Numbered from the stretch's first letter, positions 11,164-22,990 are shown. The stretch is DNA of 64,000 bases from Elephas maximus indicus (GCF_024166365.1 NC_064820.1:61915501-61979500); one strand, 5' to 3'. Notes: a model not told the origin generated them from the letters alone. Made by a program: numbers and translations.

Positions 11164-11830
11164 ATCCAGTAATTATTTTCTTCATTTATTTATTGTACTT
11201 TTGTTTGTTTTGTCCTGATTTTTTGTTCTATTTGGTTATGTTTTAGCAGGTAAGCTGGGAATTCTTTGTTGTTTGCTTGTCTGTTGGCACAATACTTCTC
11301 ATCACCTTGTTCAATGGGCAGGGCCAGTTGCTCAGCTATTGTGCAGCAGGGCAGGTCCAGCAGAGAGGAAGGGCCTGGGAGGGGTTGTTCATGGCACATA
11401 CGGGGGCTGACAAGGTGGGGCCAGGGGTCAGTGCAAGGCAAGTTCTGGTAGACTGGGCCTGTGCTTTTCAGGGTTGCAATGCTCAGCACACAGTGCAGGT
11501 ACGTGGGGAGGTGGGTGGGAAGGTTGTGATGTGTGGAGCTAAATAGGCATGGAACAGAAGAGAAAGAAGAGAGAGAAACAGGAGCTAAGAAAAAAAATTC
11601 TGACGTAGACTGTTGTTGGGGTGGCGCAGACCTGGATGAGTCATGTGCCAGTGGCTTTCTAGCTAGGTGGTGAGGCACAGCCCATAAAGAAGGGACAGAT
11701 AGGGCACATGCAGCTAGGTGGGCAGGAGAAGGGAAAAGAAGAAAAAGAGAGAGAGAAGAAGAAACTAGATTAAAAAAGAAGAGAGAGAAAGGCAAGCATG
11801 GGGAGGTGGTCAGGAGAAAGGAATATAGAG
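11164..11830 (-). promoter_or_regulatory. L1 5' UTR / internal promoter region
   Basis: This sequence lies upstream of L1 ORF1 on the minus strand. On the plus strand it is G-rich (11320-11540) and then strongly purine-rich (11555-11830, gagaaagaagagagag-type runs). L1 5' UTRs normally hold the internal promoter. The 201-codon minus-strand open frame here (11795-11190) is a by-product of this composition and matches no known protein. The outer border is uncertain. Confidence 0.6.
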
Positions 11831-12380
11831 GGAGAAATGCTCCATTAGCATTTCTAGTCAGATAATCAGTGAGAGTTGCCTGTATGGTACTTTTCTTTTG
11901 TTCTTTAAATATTTTGCTTTAACATCTCACTGTTTCCCAGATCCGCCTATCAACTTTATCAAAGTGATCAGCGGTCCATGTTTTCAAGCAACTGAAACCC
12001 CTAATTTAGTTTAGAAAAAAACCTTCAGCCAATCCTCTCACTAAAATTTTTTGACAACTTCTCTCCTTCCTCTTTGCCATCATTTCTTTCTTCCTTCCTC
12101 AGAATTTCTTCCCTCTTCAAAATTCATTATGTCCTAATCTTTCAATTCCTCTTCTTTATGATCTATGAGGTTTTCAATATCAGCAATATCAAGTCCTTAT
12201 CATATGGACAATTTTTTCTACCTATTTCTTTCATCATGTGATCCTGATCAAATGCTTGAAGCGTATTCACTTAACTCAGTGATTTTTTCCATATTCCCTG
12301 CATGCATTTTCCTCCCAGGAACTCGCAATGTTTTAGATACACTGAAGAATATTATAATTCTTTCAGAAATCATGTAATGT
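11831..12380. other. Unclassified stretch
   Basis: T-rich sequence between the L1 and the retroviral fragment. I recognise no element or gene. It could be flanking unique DNA or a more decayed part of the neighbouring retrovirus. Confidence 0.35.
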
Positions 12381-12389
12381 TGCTGTACC

Positions 12390-13605
12390 TCCATCTGTTG
12401 CAGCTATCACCTGAGCAAATGTAGTCCATAAGTAGTATGCTTTGAAAGTAGTGATTGTACCTTGGTCTGTAGCCTGAATCACAGCTGTCATATGGGAGGT
12501 AGATGTACAAAAAAACAAAAAACAGACGGTTGTAAGTGCAGTTCGTCATAGCTCCAATACGTCCTAAGTCAAGGATTACCTGTACTGAATTCTGGAGGAT
12601 GGCACCTCATCCAAAGTATTGGCCCTGAGTAGGAACTTCAGCTATGCCTTCGGAAGGTTTTCCTAATGCTCAGTTAGGCTACTACCTTCTGTATAGTAAG
12701 GTGTAGGATATGCCCAAAGGATTCCATGCTCATAGGCCCACTCCTACATATGCTTCACTGTATATAGTAGGTTCCTTGGTCTGATGCAATGTTGCATGAG
12801 ATCTCGTGACAATGGATCAAACACTGCATAAATCCTTGGATAGTGGTGCTAGCTAATACCCTGCTCATGAGAAGAGCAAACCAAGTGGCAAGTTGGTCTT
12901 CTTGAGGGATGGTGACATTAGGGACTCAATGTTGGTCTCTGTTGCTGGAAGCTTGGAGGTTCAACAGTAGCAACAGCTAAATTAGCCTTGATAGGTGGGA
13001 AACCAAGCTCTTGGACACATGTGTAGCCACCTCAGGAACTCTGTTTATGCATTCACTGTGTCAGATTTGGGATGATCAATGATAGAGGTCAGCTGATGTT
13101 AACTGGCGGAGTCCTTTTGTCTGCTTAGTTCTTTAGTACTTCTGTGTTCAATGCTTTCTGCTGGGTGTGATCACATGATATAAAGTTTTTATACTTTGTG
13201 CCCACTCTCATATGTTTATCCACAGATCTCTATCCCAGACCTCTTCATTCCTGATCTTTCAGTTTTTCTCTTTCTAGGCCCCAATCAGTCTGCCAAGGCA
13301 TTTACCACTGTCCATGAGTTTATACATTTATATTCTAACCTTGACCCACTTCTCTTTCTACACAAAGTAGGTGAACGGTGCACAGAAGTGAGTATGCACT
13401 ATACCCAGAGGTTTTTGCCAAGATGCTAAATCCTGTATTCTGAGAGTGTTCCCAAATTGACACACTCTTCCCTATCCAACTTCATGTTATGGCATACCTG
13501 ATCAAGCACATTCAACATGCAATCCCATGTATACTCTCTCCCAGCTCACAAGTCTCACAGCTCCTTTGGTCCCATTATGTCCCTGGCTTGGTTACACATA
13601 ACTTA
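12390..13605 (-). pseudogene. Class III endogenous retrovirus pol fragment (RNase H-integrase)
   Basis: Conceptual minus-strand reading gives, in order, an RNase H C-terminal-like piece (about 13330-13060), a linker, and an integrase-like core (about 12960-12650). In the core, short signatures around the second catalytic Asp region and the following Trp/His-rich stretch are recognisable in different frames. The resemblance is to ERVL/MaLR internal regions. Many frameshifts and stops break it, and no gag, env or flanking LTR pair is visible. It is an ancient fossil with no coding potential. A Tigger-like fragment may interrupt it near 12505-12590. Confidence 0.6.
12505..12590 (-). mobile_element. 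Possible Tigger-like terminus
   Basis: The plus strand 'cctaagtcaaggattacctgta' resembles the terminus seen at 3732-3753 ('gtaagttggggactacctgta'). Weak evidence, based on one terminus only. Confidence 0.25.
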
Positions 13606-13611
13606 ACCTAA

Positions 13612-14090
13612 CCTTGCTTGCTGGAAGAGAAGGGGACTTGAGGCACTTACTGGTGGAGATCAAAGACTACAGCCTTCAGTATGGATTGCTTCTCAACATA
13701 AACAAAAATCCTCACAACTGGACTTATTGGTCCAGCAACATCATGATAAACAGAGAAAAGATTGAAGTTGTCAAGGATTTCATTTTACTGGGATCCACAA
13801 TCAATACTCATGGAAGCAGCAGTCAAGAAATCAAACAACTTATTGCCTTGAGCAAGTTTGCTGCAAAAGATCTCTTTAAAGTGTTAAAAAGTAAAGATAT
13901 CACCTTGAGGATTAAGGTGCACTGAGCCAGGCCATAATATTTTCAATTGCCTCATATGCTTGTGAAATCTGGGCAAAGAATAAGGAAGACTGAAGAACTG
14001 GTGCCTTTGAATTATGGCGTTGGTAAAGAATATTGAATATACCGTGGACTGCCAGAAGAATGAGCTGGAATTGGATCAAGAAGTGCACAT
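13612..14090 (+). mobile_element. RTE (BovB-type) LINE fragment
   Basis: This aligns with the RTE copies at about 29310-29790 and 39720-40170. It covers the end of the RT domain and the following conserved region (open frame of 103 codons at 13614-13925 with VVKDFILLGSTI). It is truncated at both ends, and the downstream part drifts into unrelated sequence after about 14060. In-frame stops at the positions of former CGA codons parallel those in the full-length copies. Confidence 0.88.
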
Positions 14091-14344
14091 TACCAAAGTG
14101 AACCAAGGGAGATAAGGCTTAGATTTGAAGGCCCAGTTGTGTCCAGAGATGAGAGCTGAAGGTTGGTGTCAGAGAATGTTAACTCTGTCATATTCAAGAA
14201 ACAAATGTGTGGGACCATAATTGAAATCAAGAGTACTAGAGCCAGGACAATGAAAGGTCAGCTTGGGAGTGAGGGACAAGGCAGAAGTGAAGACAAGGGG
14301 TCCAGGGCATTGATCATGAACCAACCTGGGTAGTCAAGAAAAAA
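14091..14344. other. Unclassified stretch
   Basis: Purine-rich sequence after the RTE fragment, with no recognised repeat or gene. Confidence 0.3.
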
Positions 14345-14466
14345 TCCATTGCCATCAAGTTGAGTAGAACTGCCCCATAGGGTTTCCAAGGAGCGGCTGG
14401 TGGATTCAAATTACTGACCTTTTAGTTAGCAGCCATAGTGCTTAACCACTGTGCCACCAGGGCTCT
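14345..14466 (-). mobile_element. AfroSINE, short form, internally deleted
   Basis: Minus-strand head (agagccctggtggcacagtgg) and tail are present, but the roughly 30 bp between 'aagttgagt' and 'agaactgcccc' that normally hold the 'gtcggaa...ccctatagg' block are missing. Confidence 0.85.
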
Positions 14467-14881
14467 GCATGGTATAGAACTTCTTATTTTATTGTATCCT
14501 GGACACAGAATAAGCTGGCCAGAGTTAAGGACATAGAGTTTGTATGAACAAATAACAGCTGTTATAGCTCTTACCTACTTCTAGTAGTGCCTTAGTTTTT
14601 GGTGCTGGCAAATCCACTCAGTTATGGTCATTGTTTTCTGCAATGAGTTTTCTCCCCTTATTTTAAATATGGTTTATTCTGAATATGCAATACTTTGGTG
14701 ACAGGAGATAGGAAGGTCATAAAGGACTTCAAAAGATTCAGATGGTCATTATTTCATGGAACCAATGATAAAGTTAAGGTCAAAGTAGAAGACTGCTTTG
14801 AAAAATAGTTAGGTGGTCATGAATCACTTGTGAGACTTAGGTGGGAGTGGGGGAGATTTCCCCTCCTTTTTCTTTAGTATA
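14467..14881. other. Unclassified stretch
   Basis: No recognised repeat, gene or RNA. Confidence 0.35.
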
Positions 14882-15105
14882 GGAGTCCGTGGGTGGTGCA
14901 AACAGTTAAACACTTGGCTACTAACCAAAAGGTTGGTGGTTTGAATCTACTCAGAGGCATCTCAGAAGACAGGCCTGACAATCTACTTTAAAAAATCACA
15001 GCCAATAACATCCCTAGGGTGTACAGTTCTATTCTGAAACATAAGGGGTAGCCACAAGTTGGAATTTACAGAATGGTGACTGGTTTAGTTTTTTGTTTTG
15101 TTTGG
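14882..15105 (+). mobile_element. AfroSINE, 'gagtccgtgggtgg' subtype
   Basis: Head 'ggagtccgtgggtggtgcaa' with 'cccagaggc'-like phrasing in the middle (ctcagaggcatctcagaaga). It ends in a T/G-rich tail (ttttttgttttgtttgg). The same subtype occurs at 33628, 47746 and 58828. Confidence 0.85.
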
Positions 15106-15223
15106 TCCTTTAATATAGAACCATTTTCTCTTCATGAAGCTAGAACAGGGCAAGAAGCAAGAAAGAAGTTCTGTTTTTTTATAATGACTAAAAATTATCT
15201 GCCTGGATCCTCTCATATCAATA

Positions 15224-15260
15224 AACAAACAAACAAACAACAACAATAAAAAAAAAAAAA
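15224..15260 (+). repeat. (AACA)n and A-run
   Basis: A run of aaac units followed by A12, directly abutting the truncated SINE at 15261. Confidence 0.85.
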
Positions 15261-15408
15261 GTGGCATAATGGTTAAGTGCTACAGCTGCTAACCAAAAGG
15301 CCAGCAGTTGGAATCCACCAGGCACTCCTTGGAAACTCTATGGGGCGGTTCTACGCTGTCCTACAGGTTGCTATAAGTCGGAATCGACTTGACAGCAACG
15401 GGTTTTTT
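15261..15408 (+). mobile_element. AfroSINE, short form, head-truncated
   Basis: It begins at 'gtggcataatggttaagtgc', so the first ~10 bases of the head are missing. B box and tail (gtcggaatcgacttgacagc) are well preserved. Confidence 0.92.
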
Positions 15409-17681
15409 CACAGCAAAAGTCACCCCTAAAATGCAATATCTGATTGCTTCTGTAGGACCATGGCATCTTAAAAAGCTGCAAAAAGCTGGAGTGTTAGGGA
15501 ATGACATTGCTTCCAAGTCATTTGTTGCCATCTTCTAGAATATCAGAGCTATTTTGTGATGATTACAAAAGCCACAGGAGAACTCAGTTGTGTAGGAAGA
15601 CTGGAATGAATATTCATTTCTCCCACTGGAGGAGGCATAAACACCATCTTTGCTACACCACTGGCTTTGCAAATAATACATTTTCCCAAGGTAGATAATT
15701 AAAGAGAAAAATAGGAGAGAATCTAATTCACTAGTTCTTTCGGTAAAGTAGAATAGCAAAGTCACAGTACAAATGGTAATCCAGCATTGTGACATAGACT
15801 GATGATATGTTAGAGTTGGATGGGTCCTGGAAAATGATTCAGCTAAGCCCTTCACCAATGAGGAAACTGAGGCCCAAAAAGTAAAGTGGTTTGCTCCAGG
15901 CAAGGAGCCTCTGATGGTTCTAAAGTGGTCCCCAACACTGTTAAAATTGTGGGTTGTTGGGCTTATTGTTTCATAGAGCAGATTTCCTTCTCATCAAGAA
16001 GCATTGGGTAGAATGTAGCATCCTCCTCACTCACTACAGGGAAGTCACTTCCTTCTGAGAACTACTGCTTACTCTTGATTATGCAGGTGGTTCCACCCAT
16101 TCACTGTTGATTTATTTTCCTGCTCATTTGTTAGTTCTTGAGAGAAGGGAAAAGGAGGTAGAATGCATAGTCATTCTTTCACCTGTTAGTGGCTCAGGAG
16201 GAAGAGAGAGGGTTGGTGGAAAGATTGGAAGATTTTTTGGTGATTACCTGTTGGTTTTATTTGTCCTAAAGCATAAATGACACAATGACAAAAACCAAAA
16301 TTGAAAGTACATTGACACTCTCATCCTGCAAAATCTATTTCATGACTCAAAACATAAATGTTGTACCTTATTCAATCACATGAATTGCTCATCTTTAGTC
16401 TACACGTTTATCTCATGATTTATATTAGTTAGAAGCATTATGAGTTTTAGCCATCCAGCTTTCTATCTGTAAATGTGTATAAGTGTGTGAGTGAGTGAAA
16501 GAAGGTAAGTTCCCAGGCTTTTTGAACCTGAGAATGTCACCATATGTATGAACAAATGCCTTCCTAGCCTATCCTGGGTGTAAACCACTTGAAATATTGG
16601 AGGAGGGCCAATATTTCATCATCTTGGCCCATCTCATCGCACCCAGTGTAATGCTCACATGTGCTGTGTTAGGCTAATGAAATGCCGGAGGCTTGTCAAA
16701 ATGCCAATGATAACACACCTATTTTCATCTAGCACAGCCACCGTAGTCCATGTAGATACTTTCCCAACTGAAAAATGCTGGTGAACCAGCACGGTGAGGC
16801 CAAGATAAGTACCTGTTTACAGTTACTGGCAAACAGCAAGAACAATTAAACTTCAGTATTGAGTCAGTTGTCAACTGGGCAGGCAGCCATCAAATGCTAC
16901 CACTGAGTTTTCAAGCTGCATAGGATTTTGCCATACTGAGCTTGGTGTACATTAATAGAGTTGCGCTGTTAAATTCTATAAAAAACAAATAATTTTAATA
17001 GAGGCTCTATGCCTGTTTCTGGAGCAAGTGTGATATCATTCTAGTTTCTGAACTGAAATTGGGTTTTTGATGCCAGGAAGGAGAGATTATTGTATGCATT
17101 ATGAACAGACAAAATGCAACTCTTTTAGCTTGTTAAGAAACCAATGCAAATACCAACTCAGCCTCCCCCGCACATGAGCCTTCTCTGTCACTTCAGTGGG
17201 AGTTTTATGTGGGAATTAAGAAGAGAAAAATGTCACCCAGAGCATGTGTCTGATCATGATTTAGTATCTAAGCCAAAAAGTCCTCAGAGAACGAAAGCTT
17301 CTACCCACATAACACTAAATCATGGACAGATGTTGCAAACCAATCTTAGAATAAGCCTTTACAGGGCTTTGGGAAGAATGAGCTGTAAAGTACATCATTT
17401 TATATTTGATAAACCTTAACTGACATTCATGAGAAAGCCTGATATTAGGATACTTAATTGGATAGAAACGACAGAATGATCAGTGTTTACTACTCCTTTT
17501 GTAGGAGGGCCGTGAAAGTCCCAGTCAAGTCAGCTTCTTTGAGAAGAAAGCCTGAAACAATTTAAAGGTCTTCATGGCATAAGACAGGAGAGTGGGAGAA
17601 AGTGGGGAGGCAAGAGGGGTAGAGTATGTGAGAAAACAGAAAGCTTCTTCTTCCAAACCAATTAACTATACCTTTCTGTAT
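15409..17681. other. Unclassified stretch with a MIR-like piece
   Basis: Mostly sequence with no recognisable repeat. Around 15830-15905, 'aatgaggaaactgaggcccaaa' is the minus-strand signature of MIR-type SINEs. A small gtgtgagtgagtg run lies near 16485. No gene is evident; the open frames here are short and featureless. Confidence 0.4.
15790..15905 (-). repeat. MIR-like SINE fragment
   Basis: The stretch with 'gaggaaactgaggcccaaaaag' and 'gtttgctccagg' follows the reverse complement of the MIR core. Old and incomplete. Confidence 0.55.
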
Positions 17682-17837
17682 GGAAACCCTTGTGGATAGT
17701 CATTAAGATCTACGGCTGCTAACCAAAAGGTCAGCAATTTGAATTCACCAGGCACTCCTTGGAATCTCTATGGGGCAGTTCTACTCTGTCCTGTAGGATC
17801 ACTATGAGTTGAAATTGACTCCATGGCAATGAGTTTC
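17682..17837 (+). mobile_element. AfroSINE, short form
   Basis: Head 'ggaaacccttgtggatagtc', 'gctgctaaccaaaaggtcag', tail 'tgagttgaaattgactccatgg'. Moderately diverged and complete. Confidence 0.92.
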
Positions 17838-18505
17838 TATATGATTAAAATGCATTCATTGAAAATTAGAGTTCATGTAATTTTCACTACTATTAAAACA
17901 AATACATATACCAAACAAGTACAAATATGCTTTATTAAAATAAATAATGGAGCTCACCGGATCAGTTGCTGGCATTTAAACGCAGCCCCATCCTGTGTTT
18001 CCCATGGCGTAATTACATGACTCAATCCACTGGACACCCAGCTGAGCTAAAGCACATTTTGCAAGGAGTGTGGAGAGCTCTTAGACTGGAATTCCCTTTG
18101 CTTGGCTTTTGAGTTGCAGAATTAGTGTGGAGCTGGGTGTGGCTTCCAAACTGCATCATTAAACCCCCTCTTCAACCAGAGGGTTATTCACTAGTGAAAA
18201 GGCAGTTATAGCATGGCCCTGGTCCTACTCATGTTTGGAAACTAAAGAATAAGAGAAACATTGAGAATGAGTTCCTGCAGCTTTATCCTAGAGACTTGGG
18301 CTGACCATATTGAATTCACACAGACGACTGGAGCCGAGAATGTCCCTCTGCTGTTCAAACACAATAAAATTCTGCCATTGCATTTGAACGCAAACACATT
18401 CCTACGGAACCCCTGGGTCCTCACATGGCAATATGGTAGGTTTTTATCCCCTTCAGGAAAAGATGTTTTTCTTTACTCATAACTTTTAAATACCTTAGTT
18501 GCAGC
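17838..18505. other. Unclassified stretch
   Basis: No recognised repeat or gene. Several short overlapping frames on both strands lack protein features. Confidence 0.35.
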
Positions 18506-18685
18506 CAGGGCTTTGAACTGGTTCATTCCAGTTAGACCCGCTGCTGAGAATTTATATTTCAACTCCGGATACGCTGAACCAGAATCTACAGTTTAACAAG
18601 ATCTCCAGGTGATTCTTACACCTGGGATGGAAATGCAAATTCTCAGCAGGGGGTTGAACTGGAATGAAGGGGTTTGAAGCCCTTG
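18506..18685 (+). mobile_element. MER5-like hAT element with long inverted ends
   Basis: Starts 'cagggctttgaactggttca' and ends 'ggggtttgaagcccttg', with terminal inverted repeats of about 70-80 bp. The core 'aacaagatctccaggtgatt' is MER5-like. Same family as 3850-4057, but the centre is not palindromic. Confidence 0.65.
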
Positions 18686-18804
18686 GTGCTGCCCCCAAAA
18701 GCAGTCCATGCAACACCTTGCAGGTGGAACATATCCTGTTCAGGACCTTGTATTGTATGAGGGCCTTTGAAATTATACTGGAGTACCTGTATCCCATTTC
18801 CAGA

Positions 18805-18857
18805 CAAAACAACCCATTGCCATTGAGTCAATTCCAACTCATAGTGACCCTATAAGT
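18805..18857 (-). mobile_element. AfroSINE 3' tail fragment
   Basis: 'cccattgccattgagtcaat' followed by 'tccaactcatagtgacccta' is the reverse complement of the AfroSINE tail. The head is missing. Confidence 0.75.
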
Positions 18858-19703
18858 AACTTTTTAAGACAGGTAAATAAAACAGAACATCAAGTTCCAG
18901 ATAGGATTTACCAACACTTTATTAGCAGTGTCATTAATCTTCTTGAACTGAAGCTCATGTTGATTCCATCTAGCATGGCACTTCCGGATTTCTTATTGTA
19001 AATGTGGACTGAGCTCTGGCCTTTACAAGTTGCTCTCAAAAACTGAGTTCTCCAACTCAATTCAAATTGGATGAGTATGTTTAGTTTTCAATTGGGTCTC
19101 TCTACAGGTGTCATTTCCTCTTCTGAGGACATAAGCAGTGCCATTTTTCCCACACTGGGTGGAGTTGCTAATAGAGAGGTAGTCTAGCTGACATGGACAC
19201 TGTTGTAGAAAAATCCAGAGCAATGCCACTTGGCAGAGCTGAGGAACTTTCTAAGTGTTTGGCAACTAATATAAGTTACCCTTTCAGCCAAGAAAACTTT
19301 CTCACAGAGGCATTAAAAAAAAAAAAAAAAAAAAACCTACTTTCTAGGTTCCTAAAGAAATAGAATTTAAAAATACAAATCACACACGATGCTTTCCACT
19401 CATCTTCAAGGAAATCGAGCTATTGGATAATTAACTCTGGGTTATATCATCACTATTTTTTTATACTCCTTGATGATGTGTCTGGGCATTAGAAGGCTAA
19501 GTTTCAGACTAGTGTGGATGCTGGTTATTTTAAAGCTGAATTTATTTGAAAAGAACCCTTTGCAAGTTTTTTTATGTTGTATTGTTTGGCCCATCAAGTT
19601 TGATCCCAGTCTGAAACTGGAGATTGTGTGATAAATAATGCAAAGTAGCAACCTGCCCCACTAATTAATCAGAATCCTGTGAACTTCCAGATAGATTGGT
19701 CTG
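18858..19703. other. Unclassified stretch with a poly-A run
   Basis: No recognised repeat family. A run of about 21 A lies at 19314-19335. It is preceded by nothing that looks like a retrocopy, and I found no duplication flanking it. Confidence 0.35.
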
Positions 19704-20203
19704 TGTCATAGATTGAATTATGTCCCCCCCAAAATGTGTGTATCAACTTGGTTAGGCCGTGAATCCCAGTAATTGTGTGGTTATCTTCCATTTTGTGATT
19801 GTAATTTTATGTTAAAGAGGATTAGGGTGGGATTGTAACACCCTTACCTGGTCACATTCCTAATCCAATGTAAAGGGAGTTTCCCTGGGGTGTTGGCTGC
19901 ACCACCTTTTATCTCTCAAGACATAAAAGGAAAGGGAAGTTAGCAGAGAAGGGGGACCTCATAATACCAAGAAAGCAGTGTGGGAGCAGAGTGCGTCCTT
20001 TGGACCTGGGATCCCTGCACAGAGAAACTCCTAGTCCAGGGGAAGATTGATGAGAAGGCCTACAGAGAGAGAAAGCCTTCTCCTGGAGCCGACTCCCTGA
20101 ATTCGGACTTTTAGCCTACTCTACTGTGAAGAAATAATTTTCTCTTTGTTAAAGCCATCCACTTGTGTTATTTCTGTTATAGCATCACTAGGTAACTAAA
20201 ACA
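19704..20203 (+). mobile_element. Solo MaLR-like LTR with exact target duplication
   Basis: TG...CA bounded (tgtcatagattgaattatgt ... aggtaactaaaaca), 500 bp, same family as 7466-7987. The duplicated 5-mer gtctg lies at 19699-19703 and 20204-20208 exactly, as expected for ERVL-type integration. No internal retroviral sequence accompanies it, so it is a recombination-derived solo LTR. Confidence 0.88.
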
Positions 20204-20225
20204 GTCTGTAAGACTACTGTAGATA

Positions 20226-20428
20226 AAACCAAAACCCATTGCAATCAAGTTGATCTGACTCATAGTGATTCTGTAGGACAGAGAACTGCCCCATAGGATT
20301 GTCAAGGCTGTAAGTCTTTACTGAAGCAGACTCCTGTATCTTTCTCCTACTGAGTGGCTGGTAATTTCAAACTGTCAACCTTTCCATTAGGAGTTGAACA
20401 CTTTAATGACTGTGCCACCAGGGCTCCT
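20226..20428 (-). mobile_element. AfroSINE, long form, minus strand
   Basis: The reverse complement begins 'ggagccctggtggcacagtc' and carries the long-form insert ('tgaagcagactcctgtatc' on the plus strand). It ends in a tail next to an A-rich plus-strand border. Only about 22 bp from the LTR at 19704-20203. Confidence 0.9.
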
Positions 20429-21639
20429 TTGCTCTAGATAAAAAAACATCACTTTTTTGGACCTAGAGGCTGAAAAAAAAGAAAAGAAAAATTTGGAAGT
20501 AATTTCTGATTTAAGATTGCTACTCAACACAATTTGATTTACAGATTCATTCATAAAAAATAATAAAATCATAAAAATGAAACAAATGAATTCTGTGAAT
20601 TATTTGTATCAACCCACAAATGTGTAAACACATCTTTAATACGACAATGTGTTCGACTTTATTAAATCCCCCATTAACATGTCTTTTTCTCAAACAGGTG
20701 TGTTCTGGCTACAATAAGGAAATTTTTCATACGTAGTTTTTCTGGTGGCTTTTCAGTAAAGTCAGCACATTTTACTTCTCCCCTTCCCTTTTATATTGCT
20801 TGCCTTTGTATTTTGCATATTTTCTATGTCTCTCCATGAAACAATTATTTAAAATATGCAGTATGCCTTTATTCTGAGAAAGTGCCTTAAACTTGACAAC
20901 AGTACAGCAATGAAAAATACTTGCCTAATAAGCAGAAATATCATCAAGGGCTTATCTCATGATAGATTCTAACCATATAAAAGGTTTTTACTAAGAGCTT
21001 CAGTTAAGTTAAATAGGTAATGTTTTTTTTTTTTAATGACATTTTTGGTGATTTTTGAGAGTTGAAGAGTCTCAGATATGGCAAGATTTCCCAAAGTCTA
21101 GTATCAATGAGATTTCTTCCACATTTTATATCTTGGAAGTTTGAATGAGAATTGTATTAAAGATGTTTATGAAGCAAAAAGCAGATGTATGTGGAAAGAG
21201 TTTTAAGTTTTGATACATCTGAGATAAATACATGCTAGTGTGCCTTTTTTTAGTGTCCTTCCCAAGGCTTAAACTGGAATCAAAACCTTTGAAAATGTCC
21301 TGATACGAAATAAATGATCTACTGAATATGTTCTGAACTTCTAATCATCCTCTACAGGAGTCTATTCCCCAGGCCCCCATGATGTAAAATTTGCTTAAAA
21401 AAAGAACACTTTCAAATCTTCACTATTACTGATGGAAATAGAAATTTTAACAACAAAACACCAGAATAATAAATATGCTTTCTCAGGTACCATTAATCTA
21501 GGAGAGATTTACTCAGTCTTGCTTACGGTCTCTAAATATTAAAGGAACTTTCTTTTCTTTAGATATTGAAGAAAATTCTTTGTTAAGATGCCTTTATCTT
21601 CAGACTATACTCATTTGTTTGAAGAAGTAACATCACCAG
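20429..21639. other. Unclassified stretch
   Basis: AT-rich, with T and A runs. I recognise no repeat, gene or RNA. Confidence 0.35.
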
Positions 21640-21880
21640 TTATTAGACAGAAAACATCAGAGTTCCTGTTCCAGCGCCACACCTAATGAACTCTTTGACC
21701 TCATCCAGGTAAAGGACAGCCTAAACCCTGTTGCTAGTAATGGACTCCATGACCTTGGGCAAAGCACTTAGTCACCAAGTATCCATTCATCCATCTCTAA
21801 AGTGGACTCCCCTTTGCTCCCCTCCTTATGAGGATGTTATGAGAATTAAGGAGATAACATTGGTAAATTGTTTTGATTCC
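21640..21880 (+). repeat. MIR SINE
   Basis: 'ctccatgaccttgggcaaag', 'cacttagtcac', 'tatgaggatgttatgagaat' and 'taaggagataacattggtaa' follow the MIR consensus in order. Confidence 0.7.
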
Positions 21881-22820
21881 CTAAGAAAAAAAACAGAGTT
21901 AAAATAGAAAAAAAAAAAATTGTATTGCAATCAGCTTGTATTTTCTACTCCTTCAATTATCCCTTCTGCTTTTATTTACTTCAACAGATAGGTGTGTCTG
22001 CTATAACTGGTCAAACTAACACTTACCTGTTTACCTGTTCTGCCTTTCCCTATTCCTGTTAGTTATTCTATGTTGCATAACTTTCCCAAACTGATTTCTT
22101 TGGGAATAGTCTATGAAGGTATTCATTATATCAAACACAACAGCATGGTTTCAGAAACAGGCTTGAACTATAACGTGTATTAATTGATGGTAAAACATCC
22201 AATAGCTTCTTGTGTTTTCAGATGATGATGTACAATAAAAAGAATAATTAATGTTGTAAATTTAAACTGCATCTTTCATCTGATCATCTCGAAGTATTTT
22301 AGAAATGCTAATTAAACTCCACAGCACTCCTTTACCATACATATTATTATTTCCATTTTGCAGGTGAAGAAACTAAGGTTCAATGAGGTTGTGTGGCTAG
22401 CACAAGGACACAAAATGAGTCAGTGTCATGAAACTGACTTAGTGTTTCCAAGACCAAAAGGTTTGCATCTTGATTAATACTCTATAATTTAAAAATTTGA
22501 AGGACCAGGTAGTCTCCAGTATCTTCCAGTATTCAGGAGTGGCATTCAAGCATCTAAATTATTTGGTTCCCCTCTTTTTCCAACTTGTTGCTGTTCTCAC
22601 TTTTGAAGGTTTTCTTGCTTCTCAAACCTTCCATCAGCAGATATGTATAGTTTAGCATAGGATACAAAGCTATAATCAGTTAATGTTATAACTCTAGTTA
22701 AAAATATGTACTGGGAACAAATGTTGAAATTTAGCATTAACTAACAACATCCTTTTGAAATGCCTGTAGATTTTCATAGCTTGCTTTGCCTCAAACAATG
22801 CTGTAAGTAGGCCATCAAAT
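21881..22820. other. Unclassified stretch with a MIR-like piece
   Basis: Around 22280-22470, 'ttccattttgcaggtgaaga' followed by 'aactaaggttcaatgaggtt' reads as a minus-strand MIR-type fragment. The rest shows nothing I can name. Confidence 0.45.
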
Positions 22821-22990
22821 GGAAACCCTGGTGGCATAGTGGTTAAGTGCTACGGCTGCTAACCAAAAGGTCGGCAGTTCAAATCTACCAGGTGCTTCTT
22901 GGATACTCTATGGGGCAGTTCGACTCTGTCCTATACAGTTGCTATGAGTTGGAATTGACTTGATTACAGTGGGTTTGCTTTTTTTTTGTT
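22821..22990 (+). mobile_element. AfroSINE, short form
   Basis: A near-consensus head (ggaaaccctggtggcatagt) and 'aaccaaaaggtcggcagttc'. The tail 'gagttggaattgacttgatt' runs into a T-rich end. Confidence 0.95.

Larger units (their letters stand above)
4214..11830 (-). mobile_element. Nearly full-length LINE-1, reverse orientation
   Basis: The minus strand shows, in order, a purine-rich 5' UTR (about 11830-11164), ORF1 remnants (11163 to about 9770), ORF2 remnants (9709-5357) and a 3' UTR of roughly 1.1 kb ending near a T-rich plus-strand border at 4214. Removing two later insertions (AfroSINE 4564-4721, LTR 7466-7987) leaves about 6.9 kb, close to a complete mammalian L1. I found no target duplication. 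Both frames are broken, so it cannot move itself. Confidence 0.9.

Noticed and set aside
11190..11795. A 201-codon minus-strand open frame
   Set aside because: It lies in the L1 5' UTR upstream of ORF1 and reflects pyrimidine-rich composition on that strand. No protein family is recognisable.
19314..19335. Poly-A tail of a processed pseudogene
   Set aside because: No transcript-like sequence or polyadenylation signal precedes the A-run, and no flanking duplication was found.
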